DNA of 64,000 nt from Primulina eburnea (GCF_022965805.1 NC_133109.1:7169869-7233868), one strand, 5' to 3'; numbered from the stretch's first letter, positions 43,827-55,874 are shown. A program made the numbers and translations. Notes: generated by a model not told the origin, from the sequence alone.

Positions 43827-44560
43827 TTGATGAGTCTTTGTTATGACAATGAATTGCATGCATTATATTCCAATCTTTGTGATGTGTTAAATGTTTACAT
43901 GGGTAGTACATCTAGTGTGTTTTATTTGCATGATTTATATTTTTTTGATGATGGCATTGGAAAGAGCATGAATGAATATAAGAATTTTTATGTGCATAAT
44001 GACTACAATTTTAAAGAGAATAAATTCTTCATTCAATTTTCGTTGCATGAGTTAATTTCTAATGAGGCATATTATGGTGGTTTAATTGCTGATAAAATGC
44101 GTAATTATATGTGTTGGTTGCATATGAAACGACATGTTGAGTGTGATTGTGATACATGCGTTGCATACGGGAGAATGACATGTCGAGTGTATTCATATCT
44201 CGTGCATCATTTATATCTTATTCCTAGTGAACTATGGTCGTACAAGTGTGTGAGTATTATTTTGGTGTTGACTAGGTCTAATAAGGGGAGAAACCTTATT
44301 TTTGTGATACTTAGTGATATCTTATTGTTATTGTTTGGTGTCATTTGTTATTTGGTTTGTGGCGAAGTTGATGAGTTTTTAGGAAAAGCAACGATGATGT
44401 TGGGATTTACTGTACTGATGGAGCGAGCAAATGATAGCACCTACAAACTTTATTTTTAAAGGTAAGCATGTTGATAATTTAATCCTTTTTATTACTAACT
44501 TGCTTCGTTTTTGCGTAGGAAGACAAGATTTGAGGACAAATCTTTTTGAAGAAGGGGAGT
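43827..44560 (+). pseudogene. Relic of integrase ends in gag-only element
   Basis: The frame 43827-44459 encodes LHMKRHVECDCDTC followed by YLVHHLYLIPSELW, which aligns by eye with the integrase zinc-binding region (H..C-x2-C, then the L..PLPIPxxPW linker). The integrase core is missing. From about 44400 a degenerate C-terminal block (ANDSTYKLYF; then LRTNLFEEGEYD in another frame) matches the tail of gypsy integrases just before the polypurine tract. The order zinc region, gap, C-terminal tail shows the element is an internally deleted gypsy, not a de novo gag carrier. The alignment is by recollection of family motifs. Confidence 0.55.
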
Positions 44561-44561
44561 A
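44549..44561 (+). other. Polypurine tract of gag-only element
   Basis: gagaaggggagta-like purine run (agaaggggagta) immediately before the 3' LTR start. Confidence 0.8.
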
Positions 44562-45310
44562 TGATATGAATCTGGCCGGGCAAGGTGTTCAAAGGATTGA
44601 TGAGCAAGGAAGTAGGTCTCGTGATGCATGGGAGTGCGTGGGAAAAGCCAAAGGAACATTATTCAAGCATTGTTCAAAAGAACCGAGGCTGCACGGACCC
44701 GAATACGGACCAGTACACGGGGTCCGTGTCCATTACACTTGAGGAAGAGGAATCTCGAGCCTACACGGACCCAAGAACGGACCTGTACACGGGGTCCGTG
44801 TCCATTGTTTTCCGGAGAGTAATTTTGCCGAGCATACACGGACCCGTACCCGGAGGCCTACACGGGGTCCGTGTCCGACACGTTTGGCGGAGATTTATTT
44901 TCTTATTTTAGAGTTTTTATTATCTTGGCAAGTAGATTTCATATCTTGTGATTTGGTATCAATATATAGACGAATTTTATTGATTGTAAACAACTTTTGA
45001 GTCATTGATTGAGTTTTTATAAAAAAAACTTCTTTGAGAATTCTCTCAAAAATAAGCTTAAGTTTCGTTATAACTTTTGCGTTTTATCAAATCAAACTTA
45101 TCAAAAGATTTATCTTTTGTTACGTTTGTCAATCGAATATCACGAGGGTTCCCAAGGACGAGTTCTTTGGAGGTCCTTTTGAACTAGATTGTTTTCATCG
45201 TTGATCAATTGTTGCTAGATCGTGTGATCTAAAGGCGATTATCACACCTATCAATTACTTGTCTCAAAGATCGGGAAAAAATCAAAGATCTCGTGGGCGG
45301 GATCGCGTCA
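44562..45310 (+). repeat. 3' LTR of gag-only element
   Basis: 749 bp, same length as the 5' LTR with about six substitutions by eye, mostly A/G or C/T. Confidence 0.9.
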
Positions 45311-45315
45311 GTAAG

Positions 45316-45768
45316 GGTAAGCTTATCCATGGTAACTTTACTTTTAAAGATGTTCTATTAGTAGAAAACCTGAAGTATAACTTGATTAGCATCAGTCAGT
45401 TATGCGACAATGGATTTTTAGTACAATTTGACAAAAACTCATGTTCAGTCAAACTTCAACTGATGAAATCATACTAACTGCCAAACGTTGTGGAAACACA
45501 TATAAATTCAGTTGGAATGATCAAACTTATGCACCAGTCTATTTTATTGCTTCCAAATCATCTAAAAACTGGTTGTGGCATAAGAGACTAAATCATTTAA
45601 ACTTCAAAACCATTTCCTATCTGAGTAAACATGAACTTGTAACTGGTTTGCCCAAAATAGACTTTTCAAAAAAAAAAACTTTGCTCCGCATGTCAGTTTG
45701 TAAAACAAAAATCTTCTTTTAAAAACAAGAGTCGTAAATCTTCTTCTCGATGCTTAGAGCTGTTACAT
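45316..45768 (+). pseudogene. Copia II protease end and GAG-pre-integrase
   Basis: Continues the split protease (GKLIHGNFTFKDVLLVENLK; YNLISISQLCDNGF), then the pre-integrase segment WLWHKRLNHLNFKTISYLS. A run of ten A at 45670-45680 coincides with a frame change: the expected cysteine block (LCSACQF-like) is read in another frame, consistent with A-slippage. Confidence 0.8.
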
Positions 45769-47172
45769 ATGGATCTATTTGGTCAAATACCAGTGATGAG
45801 CTTAGAGGGAATGAAATACACCTTGGTGATTGTTGATGAATTTTCAAGATTTACTTGGGTTATCTTTCTCAAATCAAAAGATCAAACTGCTGCACAATGG
45901 ATCAAGCTCTTCAAAAGACTTTTAAATGAAAAATCAGTTGAAATTGATCGAATCAGATCTGATCGAGGAACTGAATTTATCAATCAAACTCTTTCAAATT
46001 TTTTAGAAAATGCTGGAATTAAGCATGAGCTCTCAGCAGCTAGAACTCCTCAGCAAAATGGCGTAGCTGAGAGAAGAAATCTGACTCTTAAAGAAGCTGC
46101 TAGAACGATGCTTGCTGATTCTGGTATTTCTCAAAGATTTTGGGCAGAGGCAATAAACACTGCGTGTTACACTCAAAACAGATCAATGATTAATAAAATT
46201 AATATGAAAACATCATATGAGATCTGGCATGGAAGAAAAAGTATAATTACTTATTTCAAAATATTCGGCTGCAGATGTTTTATTCTTGATAATGGCAAAA
46301 ATTATTTAAAAGCGTTTGATGCTAAATCTGCAGAAGGAATATTTCTTGGATATTCATCATTTAGTATAGCTTATAGAGTCTTCAACAAGAAAACCCTAAA
46401 TGTTGCAGAATCTGCTCATGTTGATTTCGATGAAACTGAATTAACTGATAAGCCAACTGATCAAGTTGAGCTAGTTGATCGATTTACAGATATCAGTTTG
46501 GAGGATAATGATGAAGGAGACAATCATATAATTCAAAACAACCTCCAAACACCCGAATCAAAAGTGTTAGATCAATCAGCTGAACCAGAAGCCATTCCTA
46601 ATGATCAGTTGATAGAGCAAACTGATGACATTCAGTTACCAACTGAAGAAATTGCTGATACAACAAATACTGAGTACAGATGGAGAAAATTACATCCACC
46701 TGAATCGGTAATAGGAAATCAATATGATCCAGTAAGAACTCGCAATCAAATGCTAAATTTATTTATCTATTTAGCTTTTGTTTCACAACTAGAACCGAAG
46801 AAAACTGATGAAGCTCTTGCTGATCCTAACTGGGTAAATGCAATGCAAGAAGAGCTAAATCAGTTCATTCATAACAATGTCTGGAACTTAGTTCCAAGAC
46901 CAATTTCAAAAACTGTTATAGGTACAAAATGGGTGTATAGGAACAAACTGAACGAGGATGGTTCAGTTGTGTGCAATAAAGCGAGACTAGTAGCACAAGG
47001 ATATAGGCTAGAAGAAGGAATTGATTATGATGAAACATATGCACCAGTTGCAAGACTGGAAGCTATCAGAATATTTCTTCCATATGCTTCATTCAAGAAC
47101 TTCAAAGTTTATCAAATGGATGTAAAGAGTGCATTCCTGAACGGTCAACTACAAGAGGAAGTATATGTTTAA
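45769..47172 (+). pseudogene. Copia II integrase and N-terminal reverse transcriptase
   Basis: A 467-codon frame. The integrase triad is visible: Asp in [16 protein letters not shown], Asp in [13 protein letters not shown] and Glu in [19 protein letters not shown] variable acidic linker rich in Asp/Glu/Gln follows. The RT start is [18 protein letters not shown], then [37 protein letters not shown] and [23 protein letters not shown] at 47170 stops it; the same frame continues to the RT active site. The start at 45769 is not natural (upstream frame is shifted). Confidence 0.9.
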
Positions 47173-48310
47173 CAACCCCCAGACTTTGTATATCACAACT
47201 TTCCTGATCATATATATCATTTGAACAAAACCTTATATGGTCTTAAACAAACTCCCAGAGCTTGGTACGAAACTCTTTCAAAATTTCTAACTGATCATAA
47301 TTTTTATGTTGGATCAGTTGATAAGACATTGTTCAAATTTTCCAAGAATAATCACATTTTACTTGTTCAAATTTATGTTGATGATAACATATTTGGGTCA
47401 ACTAACCCCAAATTATGCGAGAAATTTGCTAAGTTGATGCAGGAAAAGTTCGAAATGAGCATGATGGGTGAACTGAAATTATTTCTTGGACTGCAAGTGA
47501 AGCAACTGTAGACTGGTATATTCATCAGTCAGACTAAATATCTAAAGGAGCTGCTGAATAAATTTGACATGGAATCATGTTCAGTTGCAAATACTCCCAT
47601 GAGCTTATCAGTAAAATTGGACACTGATCAAGGGGGAATATCAGTTGAGGCGACATTATATCGAGGATTAATAGGTTCATTGTTGTACGTAACAGCCAGT
47701 CGCCCCGATATTGTATTTGTTGTCTGTATGTGTGCTAGATTTCATGCAAATCCTAAGCAATCACATTTCAGCTGCTAAAAGAATTTTGAGATACCTTAAG
47801 GGTACACAAAATGTTGGGTTATGGTATTCTAAAGACTCTACTTTCAATTTAGTTGGATATTCAGATGCAGATAATGAAGGATGTAAGCTTGATCATAAAA
47901 GTACAAGTGGATCTTGTCAATTTCTAGGAGACAGACTGATCTTTTGGTTCAGCAAAAAGCAGACATCCATAGCTACCTCAACAACTGAAGCAGAATATCT
48001 TGCTGCTGGTAGTTGTTGTGCACAACTGATCTGGATTCAGCAACAACTGAGAGATTATGGAGTAATTACAAATGAATAGCCCATATTTTGTGACAATACG
48101 AGCACAATTGCTATCACCTATAATCCAGTTTTTCACTCAAGGACCAAACACATAGATGCATCACTTCATTAGAGATCATGCTTTGAAGAAGGACATTAGA
48201 CTGGAGTATATCTCAACTGAGCAACAAGCAGCTGACATCTTCACCAAACCATTACCAGAGACTAAGTTTTCTCACTTTCACAATATTCTTGGTTTAATTG
48301 ACTTGTCTTA
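47173..48310 (+). pseudogene. Copia II C-terminal reverse transcriptase and RNase H
   Basis: RT continues with LYGLKQTPRAWYETL and the catalytic YVDD as QIYVDDNIFGSTNP (usual YVDDIIFGSTN; I changed to N after the DD). After a TAG at 47509 and a shift near 47757, RNase H follows: ILRYLKGTQNVGLWY, YSDADNEGCKLDHKSTSG and STTEAEYLAAGSCCAQLIW. The C-terminal ADIFTKPLPETKFSHF (near 48240) ends at 48309. The conserved KSTSG and TEAEY motifs are intact; the stops are in between. Confidence 0.85.
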
Positions 48311-48391
48311 AAATTACTATTGATGCTATTTTACTAATAAAATTATTTGCAGAAAATAAGAACACAACAACAAATCGAAAATGATATTTCA

Positions 48392-48822
48392 TTAAGAATA
48401 AAATCGATTCCATCTTACAAAAGAAATCTCAGAACCAACTGAATCTTGCCATTCTCTAATCCAATCATTCAACTCATACATTCGAATTCTAGAAAATGAT
48501 TCAGTTGTAGAAACCTTCTTAATCACATGTCATTCCTTCGATAGCATTGCATGTAACAGAACATTGTCATCAACCAGGTCTGTAACATGCCTAACTTCAA
48601 AACGATTAATATATCTTCTTGTTGTTGCTGCTTGAGCACGAGAAAGAGCAGCAACACTACTACTTACCCTCTGCAAATCATGAATTTTGAACCATGTTGA
48701 CATCATTTTCTTCAAAAATATTCTTCAATCTTTTTCTTCAATTCTTCTAAATAAAGCCTTGATTGTTCAGTAACATGAACATGCGTACTGCTGCATGCAT
48801 CAGAATTACTTGAGTCGGACAT
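48392..48822 (-). pseudogene. Antisense ORF A of copia II (unknown family)
   Basis: On the minus strand, ATG at 48822 (MSDSSNSDACSSTHVHVTEQ) leads into a helical Lys/Glu-rich segment. After a shift near 48718 it continues through HDLQRVSSSVAALSRAQA to a TGA at about 48530. Past that, the same frame stays open to SFVRWNRFYS and a stop at 48392. A TATA-like ctataaataa lies on the same strand at 48870-48861, about 40-50 bp upstream of the ATG. It sits just after RNase H, where no sense coding is expected. I do not recognise the family. Extra antisense ORFs are known in some plant LTR elements; this one looks recently decayed (one shift, one stop). Confidence 0.5.
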
Positions 48823-48860
48823 ATTAAACTGTTAAGTTCTCACATTTTATCTCTCTCGTC

Positions 48861-48870
48861 TTATTTATAG
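48861..48870 (-). promoter_or_regulatory. TATA-like box before antisense ORF A
   Basis: The minus strand reads ctataaataa, followed by a purine-rich run (gacgagagagataaa) and the ATG at 48822. Confidence 0.45.
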
Positions 48871-49435
48871 AGAGATGACATTAAATGTTGAAGAAACCAA
48901 AGAGTCTCAAGTCAACCGAAGCGTTTTTCCTATTTTACCCAGACTTTTTATTTATCAGTTATCAACTGATATCAGTTTGTCATCTATTACTTAATGCTTA
49001 ACTGACTTCAGTTCATAGTCAACTTATATCAGTTAGTCTTTCATCAGTTCATCTGTTTAAATTCGCAATTCATATATAACAACTAATGAAATTTGTCATT
49101 TGTAGAAAGAAAAGAACAAAGTTAAGCATATATAAATACTTTATTCAATCAGAAACGTTTGCACGAATTACATCATCATATTTTTCCTCTACAACAATTA
49201 TCCACAATTTCAACCAAGCGGATAAAGGTCCGGTAGATGTCTTGACAAAGCTCTGAGAATCAGCTATGCGCTTAAGGATTTTCAGCTCCTTTCGAAACAT
49301 TAGCTGATAGATATGACCATCCTTAAAGACATCCACCCACACAGCTATGTTCAAGTGCTCCAACACCTTTCTCAACTCTGCCATCACTTCGGGAATAGTA
49401 GCCTCTCCAGTATTATACAGGAACTCAAGCCTCTG

Positions 49436-51621
49436 TGTAACACCCTAAAAACAAAGGTGCATAAATATATTTTTATTAGTATAAATTTTATTATTTTCAT
49501 TTTTAAAAATTTTATCACATTATTTTTCGGTACAAATTTTATTTGTCTAAAGTGTCTAGAAATATATTAAAATACATCGCAATACACTTAAAAATTCATC
49601 AAGCACTATAAGGTTCTCATTTCAAAATCAAATACCCAAAATATAATAAAATATTATAACTAAACTCAACATATATGTTAAGTAAGTAATTACAATAATT
49701 ATTAAGTTCAATATAAGATAATTATGTTCAATAATTAGATACACAAATATAATAATATTAAATTTGGATAAACATGAGATTTTTTCTATTTAATAAATAA
49801 TTATAATAATAAAATAATAATAATAATAAAAATAAAAGGATAATCATGAAATTCGGCTATATATAGCCGACTCCATTCTTCCAAACCACATATCAGCCGA
49901 GAGAAAAGAGGGAAGGAAGAAAGAAAGAGAGAAGATGAAAGAAAAGAAGGAAAAAAGAGAGAAAAAGTAGAAGGAAAAGCTATACCCTTTCCGAAAAATC
50001 CCAATAAATCACCAACTATTCACCTCATATCATAAAACAATATAGCGTTGGAGGTGACGTAAGAGGATCGACCGAAAACAAGGAAATCCAACAAAGATAT
50101 TACGCAAATCGGCAACGGTATACCGTATTCAAACTAGGTATTTTTCGCTCATTTCTCTTATAGCTACACACCAAACTAGAGGTCGGCTTGAATAACAAAG
50201 TTGTACCTCTTGTTACATAGATGAGGTACATACCGCCCGTCATCCCAAAATATTACCGGAACTAAGATTTCCGGAATGCCGGAGTACCTCCGTTAGCCAT
50301 ACGACGATATTTAATTCTGGTAGGAATTTGGCAAAACTTTCAATAAGAGAATTCAAGATCATAAAAAGTTACACATGCTGGAAAAAAAACGGGCCGCGCG
50401 TGGCCGCCGGACAGCCAGCCACGCGCCGGCACCATCGGCGCGTGTACCCCACGCGCCGTCGGAACAGCGATCTTCCGGCGGCAGAACGTTCCTGAGGTTA
50501 TTTCTGACTTTTTGGACAACTTTCGTAATGTTTGGATATACCTTCTAATTAATATGAATTTTTGAAATTTAATTAAAATCAACCGGATTAAATTTTGAAC
50601 AAAAAATAATCTGGAAATGATCAGCTAGTTACTTAAAAACTCTAACACATAAATATCATTCATAATATATTTTTAGGACTTGCTCCAGGAACTCGGATTA
50701 TTAATTAAGCCTAAACTGTAAGTTAACAGGTGAGGAAATTACTATTCATTCTTCTATTAAATCCTTTGGCATTTGGCCTGGAAATTTCAATAGCATTTAT
50801 TTAATGTTTAAATATCCTCCACTGTTCATTTCAATTACTGATATATTTTTTTGCATATTTATGAATGGATTGATATATCATGAATGAATGGAGTCATGGA
50901 CAACGGATTTCGGTCCGGAAATTGAGTCCACTGGACAACGTGGCTTCGGCCCGGAAAATGAGTCCAATGAACAACGGGTCAAAAGTCCCGTGTATATGGT
51001 TCATCTGAACAACGCGCACCGAATATTTCGGTCCGGAGAATGGTTCACCCGGCTCGTAAAAAGTGCTCAATTAGAGCCACCAATGTTAATTTATGGAATT
51101 TTCATTTATCTATTATTTCATTGCATATCATTCATAATATCTAAATTTTTATTCCTATTATTTCATGTATAATTATGATGAAGTGTTATTTAAAAGCCAT
51201 ATATATATTTAAACTCACTAAGTCCTCAAAGACTTAACCCTCTGTTTCTCTTCGTCTATTGTAATTTCCAGACACAGGAACCTCCGATTTGGAACAAGAG
51301 GAAAATAACTGAAGTTGAAATAAGAGCATTTGAAAGTTGAGATGATATGTTTATAAATGAATGTTAAACTTCCGCTGTAACATAATTATACATAAGAATG
51401 TTAGACTTCCGCTGTAAAATAATTGTACATATTTGAAATAATAATGTAAATATTTGTAGATAATCCTTAAATTATGGTAGAAAATATTCAAAATTTTATC
51501 TACAATATCTTTCTAATAATAATAATGGTAAAAAATAAAAATAGAAGTTCAATATAGAAAGATAAGGTAAATGTGGCACCTAGTAAGGGAATAATTATGA
51601 ATTCCTAAATCGGGCGCCACA
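49436..51621 (+). repeat. Gypsy III 5' LTR
   Basis: 2186 bp, starts tgtaacaccc and ends cgccaca. The TATA box is inside an 18-bp perfect palindrome, tcggctatatatagccga (49853-49870). A 94-codon open frame (50888-51172) recurs identically at the protein level in the 3' LTR. Confidence 0.9.
49853..49870. promoter_or_regulatory. Palindromic TATA region of gypsy III LTR
   Basis: tcggctatatatagccga, perfectly palindromic and containing tatatata. Also at 56813-56830 in the 3' LTR. Likely core promoter; no transcript evidence is available. Confidence 0.6.
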
Positions 51622-51625
51622 GAGG

Positions 51626-51638
51626 TGGTATCAGAGCC
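51626..51638 (+). other. Gypsy III primer-binding site
   Basis: tggtatcagagcc, four bases after the LTR end. Confidence 0.9.
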
Positions 51639-51891
51639 TAGGTTTCTTAGAGCCTAGAGTCTAGAGACAGGAGCCTTAAGTTTATTATAATGTCATACAT
51701 TAATGTTTTCCTCATAAATTAAATGTCTCTTTTCAGGATGACTCAGTTTGCTTGTTCTGTTTTTATTTTGCTTAGGTATTGTAAATATTTGAAACATGTC
51801 TTGTTTATAAATAAAACTTATTGTTACCCTCTGACATAACTATGTACATTCATTACAAGATATGTTCATATTTTATATTCATATGTTTAGA

Positions 51892-52619
51892 ATGACGTCT
51901 TCACAAAATAGTACTCAAGCCAGAATCGGACAAGACATCCCCCCTCAAGATGACCACAACTCGCAACTGGTGGAAATTCCAGAAACGCTCAACACGATCC
52001 CCCGCAAGAACAAAACATACAAAATATGTTTGAAATAATGCATCAATTTGTGCAGTTTTGTCAGCGAAATCAACCACGACCTCATGATCAAGCTCAAGAA
52101 CATCACCTTGAGGCAAATGATCGAGCTCTTGAGAGATTTTTGAGATTCAAACCGCCAAAGTTTGAAGGAAAACCAGATGCTTGTCAAGCAGAATCTTGGC
52201 TAAGCAAAATCAACAAAATATTCTCTATTCTCAAATATCCTGAAGAACAAAAGGTGAATTTTTCCACTTACTTATTTGAAGAAACAACTCATAACTGGTG
52301 GCGTACAGTGGAACATAGGTGGACAAAGAATCACACTCCAAAAACGTGGGAAAATTTTCTGCAAGAGTTCGAAGGTAAATATATAACTCAAGTTATATTA
52401 AATACTCGAGAACGGGAATTTATGGATTTAGTCCAAGGTGACATGATCGTAGCTCAATATGAGGCAGAATTCCACCGTCACATTATGCACCACATTACAT
52501 GGAAGATGAGGTAAGAAAAAGAAAAAAAATTTGTTCAAGGATTAAAGCTCGATATTCGTTGGGCAACACTGTCCACGGAAGTTACCAGTTATGTTTCTGC
52601 TGTTAATAAAGCATTACGA
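51892..52619 (+). pseudogene. Gypsy III gag N-terminal region
   Basis: The ATG at 51892 (MTSSQNSTQARIGQDIPPQD) is the natural start but shifts out of frame near 52010-52026. The main frame continues 52026-52514 with retrotrans_gag blocks (FEGKPDACQAESWLSKI; NWWRTVEHRW; FLQEFEGKYITQV). A TAA at 52512, after HITWKMR, stops it. The region after it, KKFVQGLKLDIRWATL, is in the same frame. Confidence 0.8.
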
Positions 52620-53246
52620 GTGGAAGAAGACATCATGACACTTCTTAAAAAAGAGGAAGAAGAAAAGAAAATCAGGAAGCCCGACCCTTTTGAGGATAAC
52701 CGGAAAAGAAAATTTGAAAAGAGAACACAACCAATCAAGCAAGGAGAAGCTGTTAAAGGAAAAGTTCCAAGAAACAACAATAAAAAGTGTGGATATTGTG
52801 GATTACCAAATCACGAAGAAGAAAAGTGCTGGAGAAAAGGTGGGAAATGCCTTATTTGCGGAAGTGAGCAACACCGTATTCAAGATTGTCCAAAAAGAAC
52901 GCAAAAGACTCAACCCACAACAAAGCCAAAGATACCTGCTCGAGCCTATGCCCTCTTAGGAAACCGAGAGGAGGAAATTGACCCCACTGCAGTCGTAGAA
53001 GGTACTGTTAACATATTATCCAGTTCTGCAAAAACTTTATTTGACCCAGGAGCTACTCATTCTTTTATCTCAAAAGTTTTTGTGCATAAATTACCATTGT
53101 TACTGGAGCAGCTACCATATAGCTTCGAAATTAACTCACCTTTAGGGACAACAATGATTACTGACATCATTTACAAGAACTGTCCCTTAAACTTCCAAGA
53201 AAAAGAATATCTAGCATATTTGATTGAATTACCAATCAAGAACTAA
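52620..53246 (+). pseudogene. Gypsy III zinc knuckles and protease
   Basis: Two knuckles, CGYCGLPNHEEEKC and CLICGSEQHRIQDC (near 52790-52890), are followed by the retropepsin motif. The catalytic triplet reads DPGATHSFIS instead of the usual D(T/S)GA, a change expected to impair the protease. A TAA at 53244 interrupts ..[12 protein letters not shown].., which continues in frame. Confidence 0.8.
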
Positions 53247-53261
53247 GATATTATTCTTGGA

Positions 53262-53882
53262 ATGGACTGGTTATATAGACACCAAGCCCAACTCAATTGG
53301 TACACAAAAGAAGTTTATCTTCAAACTTCTCATCCAATCATTTCGGAACCTAACCATACCATTGGAATAGTATCAACAGCAGAAGCTAGGGCTATACTAA
53401 AAGACAATGGACAAGGATTTCTAGCTTATTTGATAAATAAGCCAAAAGATCAACTCAAGATCTCAGAAATCTCAGTTGTACAAGAATTTCCAGAGGTTTT
53501 TCTTGAAGAGATCAATATTTTACCTCCTCAGAGAGACGTAGAGTTTTCCATTGATCTAATACTTGGAGCACAACCCAGATTTAAAACTCCATACAGAATG
53601 GCACCTTCAGAGTTAAAAGAATTAAAACTTCAATTACAAGAGCTCATGGACAAGAAATACGTCCGACCTAGTACCTCGCCATGGGGTGCTCCTGTATTAT
53701 TTGTCAAAAAGAAAGATGGAACTCTAAGGATGTGCATTGATTATCGAGAACTTAACAATGTTACCATCAAAAACAAATATACTCTCCCCCATATCGAAGA
53801 ATTGTTTGATGTTTTACAAGGATCTCAAGTATATTCAAAACTTGATTTGCGGCAAGGATATTACCAATTGAGGATTAAATAG
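53262..53882 (+). pseudogene. Gypsy III reverse transcriptase, N-terminal part
   Basis: RT blocks [45 protein letters not shown] and [17 protein letters not shown] at 53880 follows; the next frame-consistent segment ([19 protein letters not shown]) leads to a further TAA at 54000. Confidence 0.85.
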
Positions 53883-54008
53883 GATGACATCTCCAAAACG
53901 GCTTTTAATACCCGTTATGGACACTATGAGTTTGTGGTAATGCCATTCGGATTAACCAACGCTCCTGCAGCTTTCATGGATATGATGCATCGAATATTCT
54001 AACCATTC

Positions 54009-55874
54009 TTGGATAAATTCTTTGTCATATTCATAGATGACATTTTGATATTTTCAAGAAATCACGAGGAGCATGCTCAACATTTACGATTGATTCTCAA
54101 AACTTTGAAAGAGCATCAATTATATGCCAAATTCAGTAAGTGTGAATTTTGGCTAGAAAAAGTGTCATTTCTTAGCCAATTTATCTCTAAGAAAGGACTG
54201 GAAGTAGATCCTGCAAAAATAGAAGCCATATCTCGTTGGAAACAACCAATCAACATCACAAAAATTAGAAGTTTTCTCGGCTTAGCAGGATACTACCGAA
54301 GATTTATTAAATATTTTGCGAAAATTGCTGTTCCCCTGACACAGCTAACTCGCAAAGACAACCCTTTCTTGTGGAATGATGAATGTGAGAAAAGTTTTTG
54401 CAAATTAAAAGAAATTCTGACCAGTGCACCTGTATTATCTTTACCAGAAGGAACAGAAGGATTTGTGGTTTACACAGATGCCTCAAAAGAAGGCTTTGGA
54501 TGTGTACTGATGCAAAACGATAAAGTTATTGCATATGCATCTAGAAAATTAAAGAATCACGAGTTAAATTATCCCACTCATGATCTGGAATTAGGAGCAA
54601 TAGTGTTTGCATTAGTAAAATGGAGACACTACTTGTACGGTTCCACTTTTGATATTTATACAGACCACAAAAGTCTGAAGTATTTATTTACTCAAAAAGA
54701 GCTGAACATGAGGCATAGAAGATGGATTGAATTTTTGGAAGACTACGATTGTTCCATTCTTTATCAATCAGGTAAAGCTAATGTAGTGGCTGATGCTTTA
54801 AGTAGAAAGATTAGCATGGCTTGTTTGGGAATGAAAGAAGAAAGAGAATGGGTACACATCCATTCTCGTGGGCACTTGGCCGGATTGAGAATTGAACCTG
54901 AATTTCATACCAGAATTAAGCAAAATCAAGAATTGGACCAAGAAGTTTCAAAACTCCGTGCTGATACCAATTTTGTCACCAATTCACAAGGAATACTATG
55001 CTATCATGACCGCATTTGTGTGCCTAGCTCAATGAAAAAGAAAATAATGGAAAAATCACATCAGTCTCGGATCAGCATTCATCCAGGAGGATCTAAGATG
55101 TACCAAGAGATTAAAACACACTTCTGGTGGAAAGGAATGAAACGAGATATCGCAGATTTCATTTCACAATGCCTATCTTGCCAAATGATAAAGGCTGAAC
55201 ATCAAAGACCAGCAGGTCTTTTGCAACCACTTCCTATACCAGAATGGAAATGGGATCAAATAACTATGGACTTTGTGATCGGATTAGCCCGGCTACAAGG
55301 AGGTTTTAACAGCATATGGGTAATCGTTGATCGCTTGACCAAGTCAGCACATTTCATACCCATAAGTCACAAATATGGGGTAGAAAAACTGGCTGAACTC
55401 TATCAGAAGGAAATTATACGGTTACATGGTATTCCCACTACCATAGTATCTGATAGAGATCCGAAGTTTACGTCAAGATTATGGAAAAAACTTCAGGAAT
55501 GCCTTGGTACCAAATTAAATTTTAGGACAGCAGCACATCCGCAAACCGATGGTCAATCTGAACGAACCAATCAAATATTGGAAGACATGCTTCGCGCATG
55601 TGTGCTGGATTTTGGGGCAAATTGGGTAAAACATTTGCCTCTAGTTGAATTTTCATACAACAATAGTTATCAATCTTCAATAAAAATGGCCCCATATGAA
55701 GCATTATATGGAAGAAAATGTCGCTCTCCTCTTAACTGGGATATGGATGAATGGAGAGGCACAAAGAACGGACAAGAACGAGCAATCAGGCCTGACATTA
55801 TACAAGAAGCTATCGACAAAATACAACTTATCAGGCAACGAATACAAACATCTCAAAGTCGACAGAAGAGTTAA
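54009..55874 (+). CDS. Gypsy III RT C-terminus, RNase H and integrase
   Basis: A 621-codon frame. The RT catalytic box is [12 protein letters not shown], RNase H begins [18 protein letters not shown], and [10 protein letters not shown] and ADALSRK follow. The integrase zinc region is [18 protein letters not shown]. The core has Asp in [10 protein letters not shown], Asp in [15 protein letters not shown] and Glu in [20 protein letters not shown] at 55872 (SRQKS-ADKRRKD) breaks the C-terminal part. The start at 54009 is only the first ATG after a nonsense codon. Confidence 0.9.
   Translation: MDKFFVIFIDDILIFSRNHEEHAQHLRLILKTLKEHQLYAKFSKCEFWLEKVSFLSQFISKKGLEVDPAKIEAISRWKQPINITKIRSFLGLAGYYRRFIKYFAKIAVPLTQLTRKDNPFLWNDECEKSFCKLKEILTSAPVLSLPEGTEGFVVYTDASKEGFGCVLMQNDKVIAYASRKLKNHELNYPTHDLELGAIVFALVKWRHYLYGSTFDIYTDHKSLKYLFTQKELNMRHRRWIEFLEDYDCSILYQSGKANVVADALSRKISMACLGMKEEREWVHIHSRGHLAGLRIEPEFHTRIKQNQELDQEVSKLRADTNFVTNSQGILCYHDRICVPSSMKKKIMEKSHQSRISIHPGGSKMYQEIKTHFWWKGMKRDIADFISQCLSCQMIKAEHQRPAGLLQPLPIPEWKWDQITMDFVIGLARLQGGFNSIWVIVDRLTKSAHFIPISHKYGVEKLAELYQKEIIRLHGIPTTIVSDRDPKFTSRLWKKLQECLGTKLNFRTAAHPQTDGQSERTNQILEDMLRACVLDFGANWVKHLPLVEFSYNNSYQSSIKMAPYEALYGRKCRSPLNWDMDEWRGTKNGQERAIRPDIIQEAIDKIQLIRQRIQTSQSRQKS

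Larger units (their letters stand above)
40990..45310 (+). mobile_element. Gag-only LTR retrotransposon (deleted Ty3/gypsy derivative), young
   Basis: Two 749-bp LTRs (40990-41738, 44562-45310) differ at only about six positions by eye. They are flanked by a perfect 5-bp duplication GTAAG. A PBS and a polypurine tract are present. The 2.8-kb interior codes only for a gag-like protein with one zinc knuckle, plus relics of the pre-RT region and of integrase termini. RT, RNase H and the integrase core are missing. This is the architecture of TR-GAG-type non-autonomous elements, which depend on a helper. It inserted into the copia II protease. Confidence 0.85.
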
